37,119 bases of DNA from Bifidobacterium moraviense (GTDB lineage: Bacteria > Actinomycetota > Actinomycetes > Actinomycetales > Bifidobacteriaceae), in NCBI RefSeq assembly GCF_012932365.1, contig NZ_JAAIIH010000020.1, positions 1 to 37,119 of the forward strand, given 5' to 3'. Position numbers and translations under genes: made by a program. Below, piece after piece: positions 1-7,668 of the stretch. Numbering within the stretch: the first letter of the stretch is position 1; each line of letters opens with the position of its first letter. Under the pieces are notes generated by a model, which was given only the letters and a program-made list of their open reading frames with translations, did not search any database and was not told the origin of the DNA.

Positions 1-39
1 CTGGGTGTGCCGCCCGCCCCGCCCGCGCGGCACACCCAG
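1..39. repeat. Perfect 13-bp inverted repeat upstream of ftsX
   Basis: Positions 1-13 and 27-39 are perfect reverse complements (CTGGGTGTGCCGC) around a 13-nt C-rich loop. No T-run follows on either visible side, so it is a poor intrinsic terminator. It lies where an ftsE-ftsX intergenic hairpin would be expected; the upstream gene is outside the window. It could be an RNA stabiliser or attenuator. Confidence 0.55.
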
Positions 40-42
40 CAC

Positions 43-72
43 GACGCAAGCCGTTCCGACGCAAGCCATTCC
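43..72 (+). repeat. Two-copy 15-bp tandem repeat before ftsX
   Basis: GACGCAAGCCGTTCC at 43-57 is followed directly by GACGCAAGCCATTCC at 58-72, with one mismatch. It sits just upstream of the ftsX ribosome binding site (GAGGAAGGAG, about 73-82). No function is inferred. Confidence 0.6.
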
Positions 73-89
73 GAGGAAGGAGCCGAACG

Positions 90-1013
90 ATGAGGGCACG
101 GTTCATCCTGTCCGAGACCTGGACGAGCCTGAGGCGCAACGGGTCGATGATCCTTTCGGTGATGCTCGTCACCTTCATCTCGTTCCTGTTCATCGGCGCC
201 TCGGTGCTCATGCAGGCGCAGATCACCAAGGCCAAGGGCACCTGGTACGACCAGGTGGAGGTGGTGGTCTACTTCTGCCCGGACGGCACCAGCCAGGCCG
301 CGTCCTGCGCCTCCGGCAAGGCGCCCACGCAGCAGGAGATCGCCGACGTGGTCACGCTCATCAACGACGAGCTGCCCAACGACGTGGCGAACGTCACGTA
401 CGTGAGCAAGGAGCAGTTCTACAACGACACGTTCCTCAAGGAGTACCCGAACGGCGAGTACAACGGCCGCACGCTCACCGCGGCGGACATGCAGGACTCG
501 CTGCGCCTCAAGCTCAACGACCCCACCAAGTACCAGGTGGTCTCCGAGGTGCTGTCCGGACGCACGGGCATCGAGGAGGTGGTGGACCAGCGCCAGATCT
601 TCGACCCGATCTTCAACGTGCTCAACAAGGCCACGGCGGTCACGGTCACGCTGGCCGGCGTGATGGTGGTGGTGGCTATCCTGCTCACCGGCACCACGAT
701 CCGCATGTCCGCGGCGTCGCGGCGCAACGAGACGGAGATCATGCGGCTCGTGGGCGCGTCCAACTGGACGATCCGCCTGCCGTTCATCCTTGAGGGCATG
801 TTCGCGGCGCTGCTCGGCTCGGCGCTGTCCGTGGTGGCGCTCGACGTGATCGTGCGCACGTTCCTGACCGGAGGACTGGCGAAGACCGTCACGTGGATGC
901 CGTTCGTGGACCAGTCCACCGTGCTGCTCGCCGCGCCGGGGCTGATCGCGGGGGCGCTCGTGCTGTCCGCGGCGGCCTCCGCCGTGTCGCTGCGGCGCTA
1001 CCTCAAGGTGTGA
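90..1013 (+). CDS. ftsX: Cell division ABC-type permease subunit FtsX
   Basis: This is the 307-residue membrane subunit of the FtsEX complex, which sits at the divisome and activates peptidoglycan hydrolases on the outer face of the membrane. A first membrane helix lies at about residues 20-42. A long extracytoplasmic domain follows (about 45-180), then three C-terminal hydrophobic segments at about 183-205, 230-255 and 278-300. This is the FtsX topology, and the length is normal for the family. The ATG at 90 follows GAGGAAGGAG with good spacing. ftsE would be expected just upstream, outside the window. The next gene is a coiled-coil/CHAP hydrolase, the type of partner FtsX activates in other Gram-positive bacteria, which supports the call. 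Confidence 0.95.
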   Translation: MRARFILSETWTSLRRNGSMILSVMLVTFISFLFIGASVLMQAQITKAKGTWYDQVEVVVYFCPDGTSQAASCASGKAPTQQEIADVVTLINDELPNDVANVTYVSKEQFYNDTFLKEYPNGEYNGRTLTAADMQDSLRLKLNDPTKYQVVSEVLSGRTGIEEVVDQRQIFDPIFNVLNKATAVTVTLAGVMVVVAILLTGTTIRMSAASRRNETEIMRLVGASNWTIRLPFILEGMFAALLGSALSVVALDVIVRTFLTGGLAKTVTWMPFVDQSTVLLAAPGLIAGALVLSAAASAVSLRRYLKV

Positions 1014-1050
1014 TCGGCGCCGGATGACCGCCGCGTTCGCCACGAGCGAT

Positions 1051-1078
1051 TTGGACATTCAGCTTCCATCTGTACAAT
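1051..1078 (+). promoter_or_regulatory. Sigma70-type promoter for the CHAP hydrolase gene
   Basis: TTGGAC at 1051-1056 and TACAAT at 1073-1078 are separated by 16 bp. Transcription would start near 1085, about 40 nt before the ATG at 1126. This promoter also argues against the longer reading frame that opens at 1024. Confidence 0.6.
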
Positions 1079-1125
1079 CCGAACCAACCAGGACCATCGA
1101 GGGACCATCGAAGGGGACAAGGCTT

Positions 1126-2580
1126 ATGACCGTAACGAAGCGAAGCAGAGCCGTGATCGGCTGGCTGCTGTGCGCCGCGACGCTGACGGCTACCGGCGTG
1201 GCCGGCATGAACGTGGGCGTCACCGAGGCGCAGGCCGTGCCGAGCTACTCGGAGTACCAGCAGAAGGTGGCCTCCGCCAACGAGCTCAAGGCACAGCTCG
1301 CCGGCGCCAGCGCCGATCTGCAGGAGCAGATCATCGCGCTGGACGATCTGACCGAGAACCAGATCCCCGCCGCGCAGGACGCCGTCGACCAGGCCAACGC
1401 CGCCGCCGAGACCGCCAAGGCCGCCGCGGACGCCGCGGCCGAGCGCCTCAAGGCCGCGCAGAAGGACCGCGAGGACCTGCAGGCGAAGATCGACCAGACC
1501 GGCGCCGACTACGATGACGCGCAGGCCGCCGTGGCGCAGCTGGCGCGCGAGAGCTTCCACGGATCCGACGCCTCCAAGGTGATGAGCGTGGTCACCAACG
1601 CCTCCACCGCGGACGACTTCGTGCAGAAGATGCAGGCGGACGCCGCCGTCACCCGCTCCGAGGCCAACGCCGCCAACGACGCGGCCACGGACCTCAACAC
1701 CTCCATGAACCGCGGGCAGCGTCTCGAGGCCATCGAGCAGGAGATCACCACGCTCAAGGCGCAGGCCGACCAGGAGTCCGCCGCCGCGCAGCAGGCCGCC
1801 GCGGACGCGCAGGCCAAGCAGCAGCAGCTCAACGCGCTGCGCGAGGAGGGCGACAAGAAGCGCGCCGAGCTCGAGTCCCGCGTGGAGCAGCTCAAGGACG
1901 CCTCCGCCAAGGAGGCCGCCGAGGTGGTGCTCATGAAGTCGCAGATCGACTCCTACAACGAGCAGCTCGCCGCCGCACAGAAGGCCGCGCAGGAGGAGGC
2001 CGCCAAGAACGCCACGCAGGGCCAGGACACCTCCGCCAGCAAGCCGAGCAGCAGGCCCAGCTCGTCCGGCTCCTCCAACTCCGGCTCGTCGAGCAAACCC
2101 AGCTCCGGCGGCTCCTCCAACTCCGGCTCCAGCTCGTCCGGCTCCTCGTCCGGTTCCAGCTCCGCCGGCATGAACTACTCGGTGCCCGGCAACTGCGCGC
2201 CGTACTCCAGCTCCTGCTACGGCCACGCCACGCACGACATCTCCAGCACGTACCCGGTGGGCCAGTGCACGTGGTGGGCGTACCTGCGCCGCCACCAGCT
2301 CAACCTGCCGGTGGGCACGCAGTTCGGCAACGGCAAGGACTGGGCCAACTCCGCCCGCTCCTACGGCTACTACGTCAACAGCACGCCGCACGTGGGCGCC
2401 ATCATGGTGTTCCGCGCCGGCCAGCTGGGCGTGAGCGCGCAGTACGGCCACGTGGCCATCGTGGAGCGCATCAACGCCGACGGCTCGGTGTACATCTCCG
2501 AGTCCGGCTCCGGCTTCGGCGGCCGCGTGCACTACCGCAACATCCAGAACCCGGGCAACTTCCAGTACATCCACACCTGA
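1126..2580 (+). CDS. Secreted coiled-coil and CHAP-domain peptidoglycan hydrolase (PcsB-like)
   Basis: A 484-residue exported protein, likely a septal peptidoglycan amidase/endopeptidase. It has a signal peptide (about residues 1-38, ending near AQA), then a long Ala/Gln/Glu-rich coiled coil to about residue 300. A low-complexity Ser/Gly/Pro linker follows (about 305-345), then a C-terminal CHAP domain. The probable catalytic Cys is C381 in GQCTWW and the His is H442 in YGHVAIVE. This is the PcsB/RipC-like layout, in which the coiled coil contacts FtsX and restrains the catalytic domain. The frame opens at 1024, but the ATG at 1126 is chosen: it directly precedes the signal peptide, has an AGGGGACAAGG ribosome site, and follows a good promoter. 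Its position next to ftsX suggests FtsEX-controlled cell separation. Confidence 0.9.
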   Translation: MTVTKRSRAVIGWLLCAATLTATGVAGMNVGVTEAQAVPSYSEYQQKVASANELKAQLAGASADLQEQIIALDDLTENQIPAAQDAVDQANAAAETAKAAADAAAERLKAAQKDREDLQAKIDQTGADYDDAQAAVAQLARESFHGSDASKVMSVVTNASTADDFVQKMQADAAVTRSEANAANDAATDLNTSMNRGQRLEAIEQEITTLKAQADQESAAAQQAAADAQAKQQQLNALREEGDKKRAELESRVEQLKDASAKEAAEVVLMKSQIDSYNEQLAAAQKAAQEEAAKNATQGQDTSASKPSSRPSSSGSSNSGSSSKPSSGGSSNSGSSSSGSSSGSSSAGMNYSVPGNCAPYSSSCYGHATHDISSTYPVGQCTWWAYLRRHQLNLPVGTQFGNGKDWANSARSYGYYVNSTPHVGAIMVFRAGQLGVSAQYGHVAIVERINADGSVYISESGSGFGGRVHYRNIQNPGNFQYIHT

Positions 2581-2587
2581 TCCGCGA

Positions 2588-2609
2588 GGGGCGTCCGCCG
2601 GGACGCCCC
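2588..2609 (+). terminator. Hairpin downstream of the CHAP hydrolase gene
   Basis: GGGGCGTCC (2588-2596) and GGACGCCCC (2601-2609) form a perfect 9-bp stem with a GCCG tetraloop, 7 nt after the stop codon. There is no U-tract, so it may be a weak terminator or a 3' end stabiliser. Confidence 0.5.
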
Positions 2610-2769
2610 GCACGGAACCGGGGCAGCGTGCGCGCCGTCCGCCATGCGCGGGCGGCGCGCACGTGCTATCGTAGGCATCTTGCGATCGGGACGATCCGAT
2701 CGCGGGACCAGTCAGGAAGACCGGCCGGCAAGACCAGGCGGCGGGACCGATCGGCGAGGGGAGGAACGC

Positions 2770-3243
2770 ATGGCCAAGGAACAGGGCACCAAGCTCATCG
2801 TGCAGAACCGCAAGGCGCGCCACGACTACACCATCGAGGACAAGTACGAGGCGGGCCTGTCCCTGACGGGCACCGAGGTCAAGTCGCTCAGGGAGGGACG
2901 CGCGTCGCTGGCCGAATCGTTCATCTCCATCGACCGCCGCGGCGAGATGTGGCTGGAGAACGCCAACATCCCCGAATACCTCAACGGCACGTGGAACAAC
3001 CACGCCCCCAAGCGCAAGCGCAAGCTCCTGCTGCACCGCGCGCAGATCACCAAGCTCTCCCGCGGCATCGAGGCCAAGGGCTACACCATCGTGCCCATCA
3101 GCCTGTACTTCAAGGACGGGCGCGTCAAGGCGGAGATCGCCCTGGCCAAGGGCAAGCGCGAGTTCGACAAGCGCCAGGCGCTGCGCGAGGAGCAGGACAA
3201 GCGCGAGGCGCTGCGCATCATGCGCTACCGCAACATGCGCTAG
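2770..3243 (+). CDS. smpB: SsrA-binding protein SmpB
   Basis: A 157-residue tmRNA-binding protein of trans-translation; it delivers alanyl-tmRNA to stalled ribosomes. Family signatures include the N-terminal KARHDYTIEDKYEAG segment, LTGTEVKSLREG, and the basic C-terminal tail (KREFDKRQALREEQDKREA). Length is normal. The frame extends upstream to 2644, but the ATG at 2770 with GAGGGGAGGAAC before it gives the conserved N-terminus. A TATCGT -10-like hexamer lies at 2667-2672. No ssrA (tmRNA) gene is visible nearby. ftsX followed by smpB is a familiar actinobacterial arrangement. Confidence 0.95.
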   Translation: MAKEQGTKLIVQNRKARHDYTIEDKYEAGLSLTGTEVKSLREGRASLAESFISIDRRGEMWLENANIPEYLNGTWNNHAPKRKRKLLLHRAQITKLSRGIEAKGYTIVPISLYFKDGRVKAEIALAKGKREFDKRQALREEQDKREALRIMRYRNMR

Positions 3244-3263
3244 CACGCGCGCGATGCACGGCG

Positions 3264-3286
3264 GCCGCGGCACGCATCCCCGCGGC
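3264..3286 (+). terminator. Short hairpin downstream of smpB
   Basis: GCCGCGG (3264-3270) pairs with CCGCGGC (3280-3286) around a 9-nt loop, about 20 nt after the smpB stop. It lacks a T-run; assigned as a possible terminator only. Confidence 0.35.
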
Positions 3287-3376
3287 GGGTAACGCCCTCG
3301 TAGCAAAACGCACATATGGTCGCCTCTGTGAGGTCCGAAGGATCGGGATTCCGCGGGCCGTACAGAGAGGACCATC

Positions 3377-4315
3377 ATGATGAAGATCAAGTCATTCGCC
3401 GCGGCGGTCATGGGAGCCGCCATGCTCGTCTCGCTCGCCGGCTGCGGCACGTCCGATGCCCCGGCCGCATCCGCGTCCGGCTCCGGCTCCGCCGGCTCGT
3501 CGTCGTCCGCCTCCACCGAAGGCTACGACGTCAGCGGCGTCAAGAAGGACGACGCCATCGCCGCGCTCGTGCCCGACTCCGTGAAGTCCGACGGCAAGCT
3601 CACCGTCGGCATGGACACCTCCTACGCCCCGGCCGAGTTCCTCGCCGCGGACGGCAGCACCCCGGTGGGCTACGACGTGGACCTTGCCAAGGCCCTCGCC
3701 AACGTCATGGGCCTGCAGGCCGAGCCCGTCACCTCCACGTTCGACTCCATCATCCCCTCTATCGGATCCAAGTACGACATCGGCATCTCCTCGTTCACCA
3801 TCACCGACGAGCGCAAGGCCGCCGTGGACTTCGTGAGCTACTACAAGGCCGGCTCCACGTGGGCCGTGAAGAAGGGCAACCCGGAGAAGTTCGACTCCGC
3901 CAACCTGTGCGGCCTCAAGATCGCCGTGCAGACCGGCACCACGCAGGAGGAGGAGGTCAACTCCGCCAACGAGCAGTGCCCGGCGGACAAGAAGATCGAG
4001 ATCCTCTCCTCCAAGCTGCAGACCGACGTGACCACCAACGTGGTGACCGGCAAGGCCGTGGCCTTCTACGCCGACTCCCCGGTGGCCGGCTATGCGATCA
4101 GCCAGACCGGCGGCCAGCTCGAATCGTTCGGCGAGGACGTGGGCGTGGCGCGTCAGGGCGTGGCCATCAAGAAGGGCGACAGCGCCATGGACGAAGCCGT
4201 GCAGAAGGCCATGACCAAGCTCATGGACGACGGCACCTACGGCAAGATCCTCGACACGTGGGGCGTCAAGTCCGGCGCCCTCGACAAGGCCGAGATCAAC
4301 CCCGCCGCCGACTGA
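3377..4315 (+). CDS. Amino acid ABC transporter substrate-binding lipoprotein, copy 1
   Basis: A 312-residue extracellular binding protein of the SBP_bac_3 family. A lipoprotein signal peptide ends in the lipobox LAGC (Cys about residue 24), then a Ser/Ala/Gly-rich tether of about 25 residues. The ligand-binding fold carries TSYAPAEF, GYDVDLAKALA, a TITDER motif whose Arg normally holds the ligand alpha-carboxylate, and DFVSYYKAGSTW. The start at 3377 has GAGAGG 6 nt upstream; the adjacent ATG at 3380 is equally possible. It is paralogous to the next gene, and both precede one permease and one ATPase, so the importer probably uses two alternative receptors. Ligand is unknown; a polar amino acid is likely from the family. 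Confidence 0.9.
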   Translation: MMKIKSFAAAVMGAAMLVSLAGCGTSDAPAASASGSGSAGSSSSASTEGYDVSGVKKDDAIAALVPDSVKSDGKLTVGMDTSYAPAEFLAADGSTPVGYDVDLAKALANVMGLQAEPVTSTFDSIIPSIGSKYDIGISSFTITDERKAAVDFVSYYKAGSTWAVKKGNPEKFDSANLCGLKIAVQTGTTQEEEVNSANEQCPADKKIEILSSKLQTDVTTNVVTGKAVAFYADSPVAGYAISQTGGQLESFGEDVGVARQGVAIKKGDSAMDEAVQKAMTKLMDDGTYGKILDTWGVKSGALDKAEINPAAD

Positions 4316-4368
4316 TCCGCATCTCCGACCGGCGTCCCCGATCACGGCCCGCCCCGCGATCCGCCCGC

Positions 4369-4408
4369 CCGCCGGCCGCCCCGCGCACGAGCGCCGGCCG
4401 GCCGGCGG
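4369..4408 (+). terminator. GC-rich hairpin between the two binding-protein genes
   Basis: CCGCCGGCCG (4369-4378) pairs perfectly with CGGCCGGCGG (4399-4408) around a 20-nt loop. TTTACTTT follows at once, so this could end transcription from copy 1. The same TTTACT could be a -35 element for copy 2. Confidence 0.45.
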
Positions 4409-4440
4409 TTTACTTTGTCGTATCGAAGCGTCATTATGGT
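4409..4440 (+). promoter_or_regulatory. Possible promoter of the second binding-protein gene
   Basis: TTTACT at 4409-4414 and TATGGT at 4435-4440 are 20 bp apart, longer than ideal. The same TATGGT occurs before copy 1 at 3315-3320. CACATATG occurs in both upstream regions (3311-3318 and 4449-4456), which suggests shared control or simply shared ancestry. Confidence 0.3.
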
Positions 4441-4522
4441 GATTTCGCACACATATGTCGTTGATCCGCCCATGAGGACCGTGGGCGGGACCCATGTCCG
4501 TCGAAGCGAGGAGCGTTCCCAC

Positions 4523-5461
4523 ATGCCTTCCAGCACCATCAAGACAATGAAGTCCCTGACCGCAGCAGCCCTGAGCGCCGCCATGCTCGTCGCGCTCGCC
4601 GCGTGCGGCACGTCCGACGCCACCGACGCGGCGTCCGGCGGCACCTCCGGCAACGCCACCGTCGGCTACGACGTGAGCGGCGTGGCCAAGGACGACGCGA
4701 TCGCCGCGCTCGTGCCCGACTCCGTGAAGTCCGACGGCAAGCTGTCCGTCGGCATGGAGCTCAGCTACGCGCCGGCCGAATTCCTGGCCGAGGACGGCAA
4801 GACGCCCGTGGGCTACGACGTGGACATCTCCAAGGCGCTCGCCAAGGTGATGGGCCTCGAATCCGACATCGTGTCCTCCACGTTCGACACCATCGTCCCC
4901 TCCGTCGGCTCCAAGTACGACCTGGGCATCACCGCCATGACCATCACCACCGAGCGCCTCGAGGCCGTGGACTTCGTGAGCTACTACAAGGCCGGCTCCA
5001 CGTGGGCCGTGAAGAAGGGCAACCCCAACGGCGTGGACACCGCCAACCTGTGCGGCCTCAAGGTGGCCGTGCAGACCGGCACCGTGCAGGAGCAGGAGGC
5101 CAACGACGCCAACGCCAACTGCCCGGCGGACAAGAAGATCGAGGTGCTCTCCAGCAAGCTGCAGACCGACGCCGCCACCAACGTGGTGACCGGCAAGGCC
5201 GACGTGTTCTACGCCGACTCCCCGGTGGCCGGCTACGCGATCAGCCAGACCGGCGGTCAGCTCGAGGCGCTCGGCGGTAACGTCGGCACCGTCAAGCAGG
5301 GCATCGCCATCAAGAAGGGCGACACCGCCATGGACGAGGCCGTGCAGAAGGCCGTGACCAAGCTCATGGACGACGGCACCTACATGAACATCCTCAAGCA
5401 CTGGGGCGTCGAATCCGGCGCCCTCGACAAGGCCGAGATCAACCCCACCGATCTGGAGTAG
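4523..5461 (+). CDS. Amino acid ABC transporter substrate-binding lipoprotein, copy 2
   Basis: A 312-residue SBP_bac_3 lipoprotein closely related to the upstream gene. The signal peptide ends in the lipobox LAAC, followed by a short Ser/Gly tether. Ligand-region differences from copy 1 include ELSYAPAEF against DTSYAPAEF and ITAMTITTER against ISSFTITDER, so the pocket is not identical although the carboxylate-binding Arg is kept. The frame extends upstream to 4415, but the ATG at 4523 is preceded by GAGGAG with 9-nt spacing and starts the signal peptide. A strong hairpin lies between this gene and the permease, consistent with higher expression of the receptor than of the membrane parts. 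Confidence 0.9.
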   Translation: MPSSTIKTMKSLTAAALSAAMLVALAACGTSDATDAASGGTSGNATVGYDVSGVAKDDAIAALVPDSVKSDGKLSVGMELSYAPAEFLAEDGKTPVGYDVDISKALAKVMGLESDIVSSTFDTIVPSVGSKYDLGITAMTITTERLEAVDFVSYYKAGSTWAVKKGNPNGVDTANLCGLKVAVQTGTVQEQEANDANANCPADKKIEVLSSKLQTDAATNVVTGKADVFYADSPVAGYAISQTGGQLEALGGNVGTVKQGIAIKKGDTAMDEAVQKAVTKLMDDGTYMNILKHWGVESGALDKAEINPTDLE

Positions 5462-5478
5462 TCCGGCAACGGGCACGT

Positions 5479-5517
5479 CGGACGCGGCGAACCGGCAGCC
5501 ATCGGTCGCCGCGTCCG
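5479..5517 (+). terminator. Attenuator-like hairpin between receptor and permease genes
   Basis: CGGACGCGGCGA (5479-5490) pairs perfectly with TCGCCGCGTCCG (5506-5517); an inner CCG/CGG pair extends it after one bulged base. No U-tract follows. It may act as a 3' stabiliser or partial terminator that lets receptor mRNA exceed permease mRNA. Confidence 0.5.
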
Positions 5518-5575
5518 CGCATGACCAGCCATCCGCAGGAGAAGGCGTCCGCAAGACAGGAGAAGAGGAATCGCA

Positions 5576-6571
5576 ATGGCGAAGAAGGAAGTCGACGGCG
5601 AGGGACTCGACATCCCCAACCGCATCAAGGCGCTGCCGGTGCGCCGCACGGGCCCCATCGTGGCGGCCGTCATCGTGGCGCTGCTCGCGGCCATGCTCAT
5701 CCAGGGGCTCGTCACCAACGAGCGACTGGAATGGCCCGTCGTCTGGAAGTACCTGTTCAACGAGAACGTGCTCAACGGCGTGGGCAAGACGCTCGAGCTC
5801 ACCGTCATCTCCATGGTGGTGGCGATCATCCTCTCGGTGATCCTCGCCATCATGCGCAAGTCCATCAACCCGGTGCTCAGGGGCGTGAGCTGGTTCTTCA
5901 TCTGGTTCTTCCGCGGCACCCCGGTCTACACGCAGCTCGTGTTCTGGGGCCTGCTCTCCGTGCTCATCCCCAAGTTCTCGCTCGGCATCCCGTTCACCGA
6001 CATCTCCTTCTGGAGCATCGACTCGTCCGTGATCGTCACCGCGTTCAACGCCGCATGGATCGGCCTCGCGCTCAACGAGGCCGCATACCTCTCCGAGATC
6101 GTGCGCGCCGGACTCGAGGCCGTGGACAACGGACAGACCGAGGCCGCGCAGGCGCTCGGCATGAGCCGCACGCTCATCATGCGCCGCGTCGTGCTGCCGC
6201 AGGCCATGCGCATCATCATCCCGCCCACCGGCAACGAGACCATCGGCATGCTCAAGAGCACGTCCCTCGTGCTCGCCGTGCCGTACACGCTCGACCTGCA
6301 GTTCGCCACCAACGCCATCGCCAACCGCCTCTACAAGCCGATCCCGCTGCTGCTCGTGGCCTGCATCTGGTACCTGTTCATCACCTCCGTGATGATGGTG
6401 CTCCAGGCGCAGCTGGAGAAGCACTTCGGCAAGGGCTTCGACGCGCGCCCCGTCGGCGCCAAGGGCAAGCAGCCGCCGTACGACCCGCCCTACCCGGGCA
6501 AGACCGACGGCGAGCAGAAGGACGACGTCGCCAAGCTCAACCAGGCCACGTTCACCGGGCTGAACGCCTGA
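5576..6571 (+). CDS. Amino acid ABC transporter permease (HisM/GlnP type)
   Basis: A 331-residue inner-membrane subunit. Several hydrophobic segments run from about residue 24 to 285. The family motif [11 protein letters not shown] and the EAA loop (EAAQALGMS ... RVVLPQAMR) that docks the ATPase are present. It has an N-terminal extension of about 60 residues before the conserved core and a hydrophilic C-terminal tail, as in other actinobacterial members. The ATG at 5576 follows AGGAGAAGAGG. The ATPase gene starts 16 nt after its stop, so the two are co-transcribed. It probably works as a homodimer with two copies of the ATPase. Confidence 0.93.
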   Translation: MAKKEVDGEGLDIPNRIKALPVRRTGPIVAAVIVALLAAMLIQGLVTNERLEWPVVWKYLFNENVLNGVGKTLELTVISMVVAIILSVILAIMRKSINPVLRGVSWFFIWFFRGTPVYTQLVFWGLLSVLIPKFSLGIPFTDISFWSIDSSVIVTAFNAAWIGLALNEAAYLSEIVRAGLEAVDNGQTEAAQALGMSRTLIMRRVVLPQAMRIIIPPTGNETIGMLKSTSLVLAVPYTLDLQFATNAIANRLYKPIPLLLVACIWYLFITSVMMVLQAQLEKHFGKGFDARPVGAKGKQPPYDPPYPGKTDGEQKDDVAKLNQATFTGLNA

Positions 6572-6587
6572 GGGAAAGGAACGACAG

Positions 6588-7379
6588 ATGAATCCGACGA
6601 ATCCCGGCATCACCCCCGCCGTCAGGGCCACCGGCGTGCACAAGGCCTTCGGATCCCTGCACGTGCTCAAGGGCATCGACCTGACCGTGATGCCCGGCAC
6701 CGTGACCGTGATCCTCGGTCCCTCCGGCTCCGGCAAGTCCACGTTCCTGCGCCTCATCAACCAGCTCGAGACGCTCACCGGCGGCGAGATCGACGTGGAC
6801 GGCGAGATGATCGGCTACAAGACCGTCGAACGCAAGGGCCGCAAGGTGCTGCAGACCCTCAACGACAAGGAGGTCGCCGCGCAGCGCGCCAAGCTCGGCA
6901 TGGTGTTCCAGCGCTTCAACCTCTTCCCGCACATGACCGCCCTCGAGAACGTCATGGAGGCCCCGGTCCACGTCAAGCACATGCCCAAGCACGAGGCGCG
7001 CGAACTCGCCGCCGCCGAACTCGCCCGCGTGGGCCTGTCCGACCGCGCCGACTACTATCCCGCGCAGCTCTCCGGCGGCCAGCAGCAGCGCGTCGCCATC
7101 GCGCGCGCCCTCGCCATGAAGCCCGAGATCATGCTGTTCGACGAGCCCACCTCCGCGCTCGACCCCGAGCTCGTGGGCGAAGTGCTCAACGTGATGCGTT
7201 CCCTCGCCAAGGAGGGCATGACCATGATCTGCGTGACGCACGAGATCGGATTCGCGCGCGAAGTGGCCGACCAGGTGGTGTTCATGGACGGGGGAGTCGT
7301 CGTGGAGAAGGGCGGCCCCGAGATCATCTCGAATCCTCAGGAAGCGAGGTTCAAGGACTTCCTGCAGCACGTGCTGTGA
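6588..7379 (+). CDS. Amino acid ABC transporter ATP-binding protein (GlnQ type)
   Basis: A 263-residue cytoplasmic ATPase that powers the importer. Walker [11 protein letters not shown]-loop region [10 protein letters not shown], signature [15 protein letters not shown], Walker [14 protein letters not shown] and the H-loop VTHEIGF are all intact. The phrase [13 protein letters not shown] is typical of the polar amino acid group. An insertion of about 25 residues, relative to short GlnQ proteins, lies between the first strand region and the Q-loop (around [12 protein letters not shown]). The ATG at 6588 follows GGGAAAGGAACG. It is the last gene of the operon; a structured element begins 14 nt after the stop. 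Confidence 0.95.
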   Translation: MNPTNPGITPAVRATGVHKAFGSLHVLKGIDLTVMPGTVTVILGPSGSGKSTFLRLINQLETLTGGEIDVDGEMIGYKTVERKGRKVLQTLNDKEVAAQRAKLGMVFQRFNLFPHMTALENVMEAPVHVKHMPKHEARELAAAELARVGLSDRADYYPAQLSGGQQQRVAIARALAMKPEIMLFDEPTSALDPELVGEVLNVMRSLAKEGMTMICVTHEIGFAREVADQVVFMDGGVVVEKGGPEIISNPQEARFKDFLQHVL

Positions 7380-7392
7380 GGCTTGGACCTCC

Positions 7393-7501
7393 GCGACAGA
7401 TACGGATGCACCCTTCGCGATACACTCCAGGGCCGTTCGGCCCCGCGACGACTGACGTCGTCGCTGCTTACGATCGCGAAGGGTGCATCCGTATCTGTCG
7501 C
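7393..7501. repeat. Three-way-junction element A, upstream of glmS
   Basis: Outer arms 7393-7421 and 7473-7501 are perfect 29-bp reverse complements. The 51-nt core holds ACACTCCA, a hairpin GGGCC-GTTC-GGCCC (7430-7443), a second perfect hairpin GCGACGAC-TGAC-GTCGTCGC (7445-7464), and TGCTTACG (7465-7472). CTTGGA/TCCAAG outside the arms may extend the stem after an internal loop. A second element with the same core but unrelated arm sequences lies at 9588-9692. It ends 167 nt before the glmS start and follows the ABC ATPase gene. It could be a structured RNA, a terminator-like element, or a mobile palindrome. I do not recognise it. Confidence 0.85.
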
Positions 7502-7654
7502 TCCAAGGCTGAGATGCTATGCGGTGCAGAAGTTGGGGCATGCTCCGAGGCAGGGAGCTGAATCGGGAGGTCCGCTGGAGCGCATGGTGCCGGCGCATGT
7601 GGGGATGTGTGGGGGATGGGCGCGCGGGAGGCGGGGCACGCAACGTGCATCGGT

Positions 7655-7660
7655 TACGCT
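7655..7660 (+). promoter_or_regulatory. Putative -10 element for a near-leaderless glmS transcript
   Basis: TACGCT (TANNNT) ends 8 nt before the ATG at 7669. The GGGGAG between them is too close (2 nt) to be a normal Shine-Dalgarno. No clear -35 is visible. Confidence 0.4.
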
Positions 7661-7668
7661 GGGGAGCT

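Noticed and set aside
1003..3516. An 837-codon open frame on the minus strand
   Set aside because: Low-complexity, opposite to three clear plus-strand genes; an artefact of GC-rich codon use. The same applies to the long minus-strand frames at 3392-6778 and 7696-10677 and to similar plus-strand frames over the coa and ABC genes.
7502..7668. A glmS ribozyme or other known riboswitch upstream of glmS
   Set aside because: No glmS ribozyme core could be recognised, and the ATG appears to sit at or near a transcription start.
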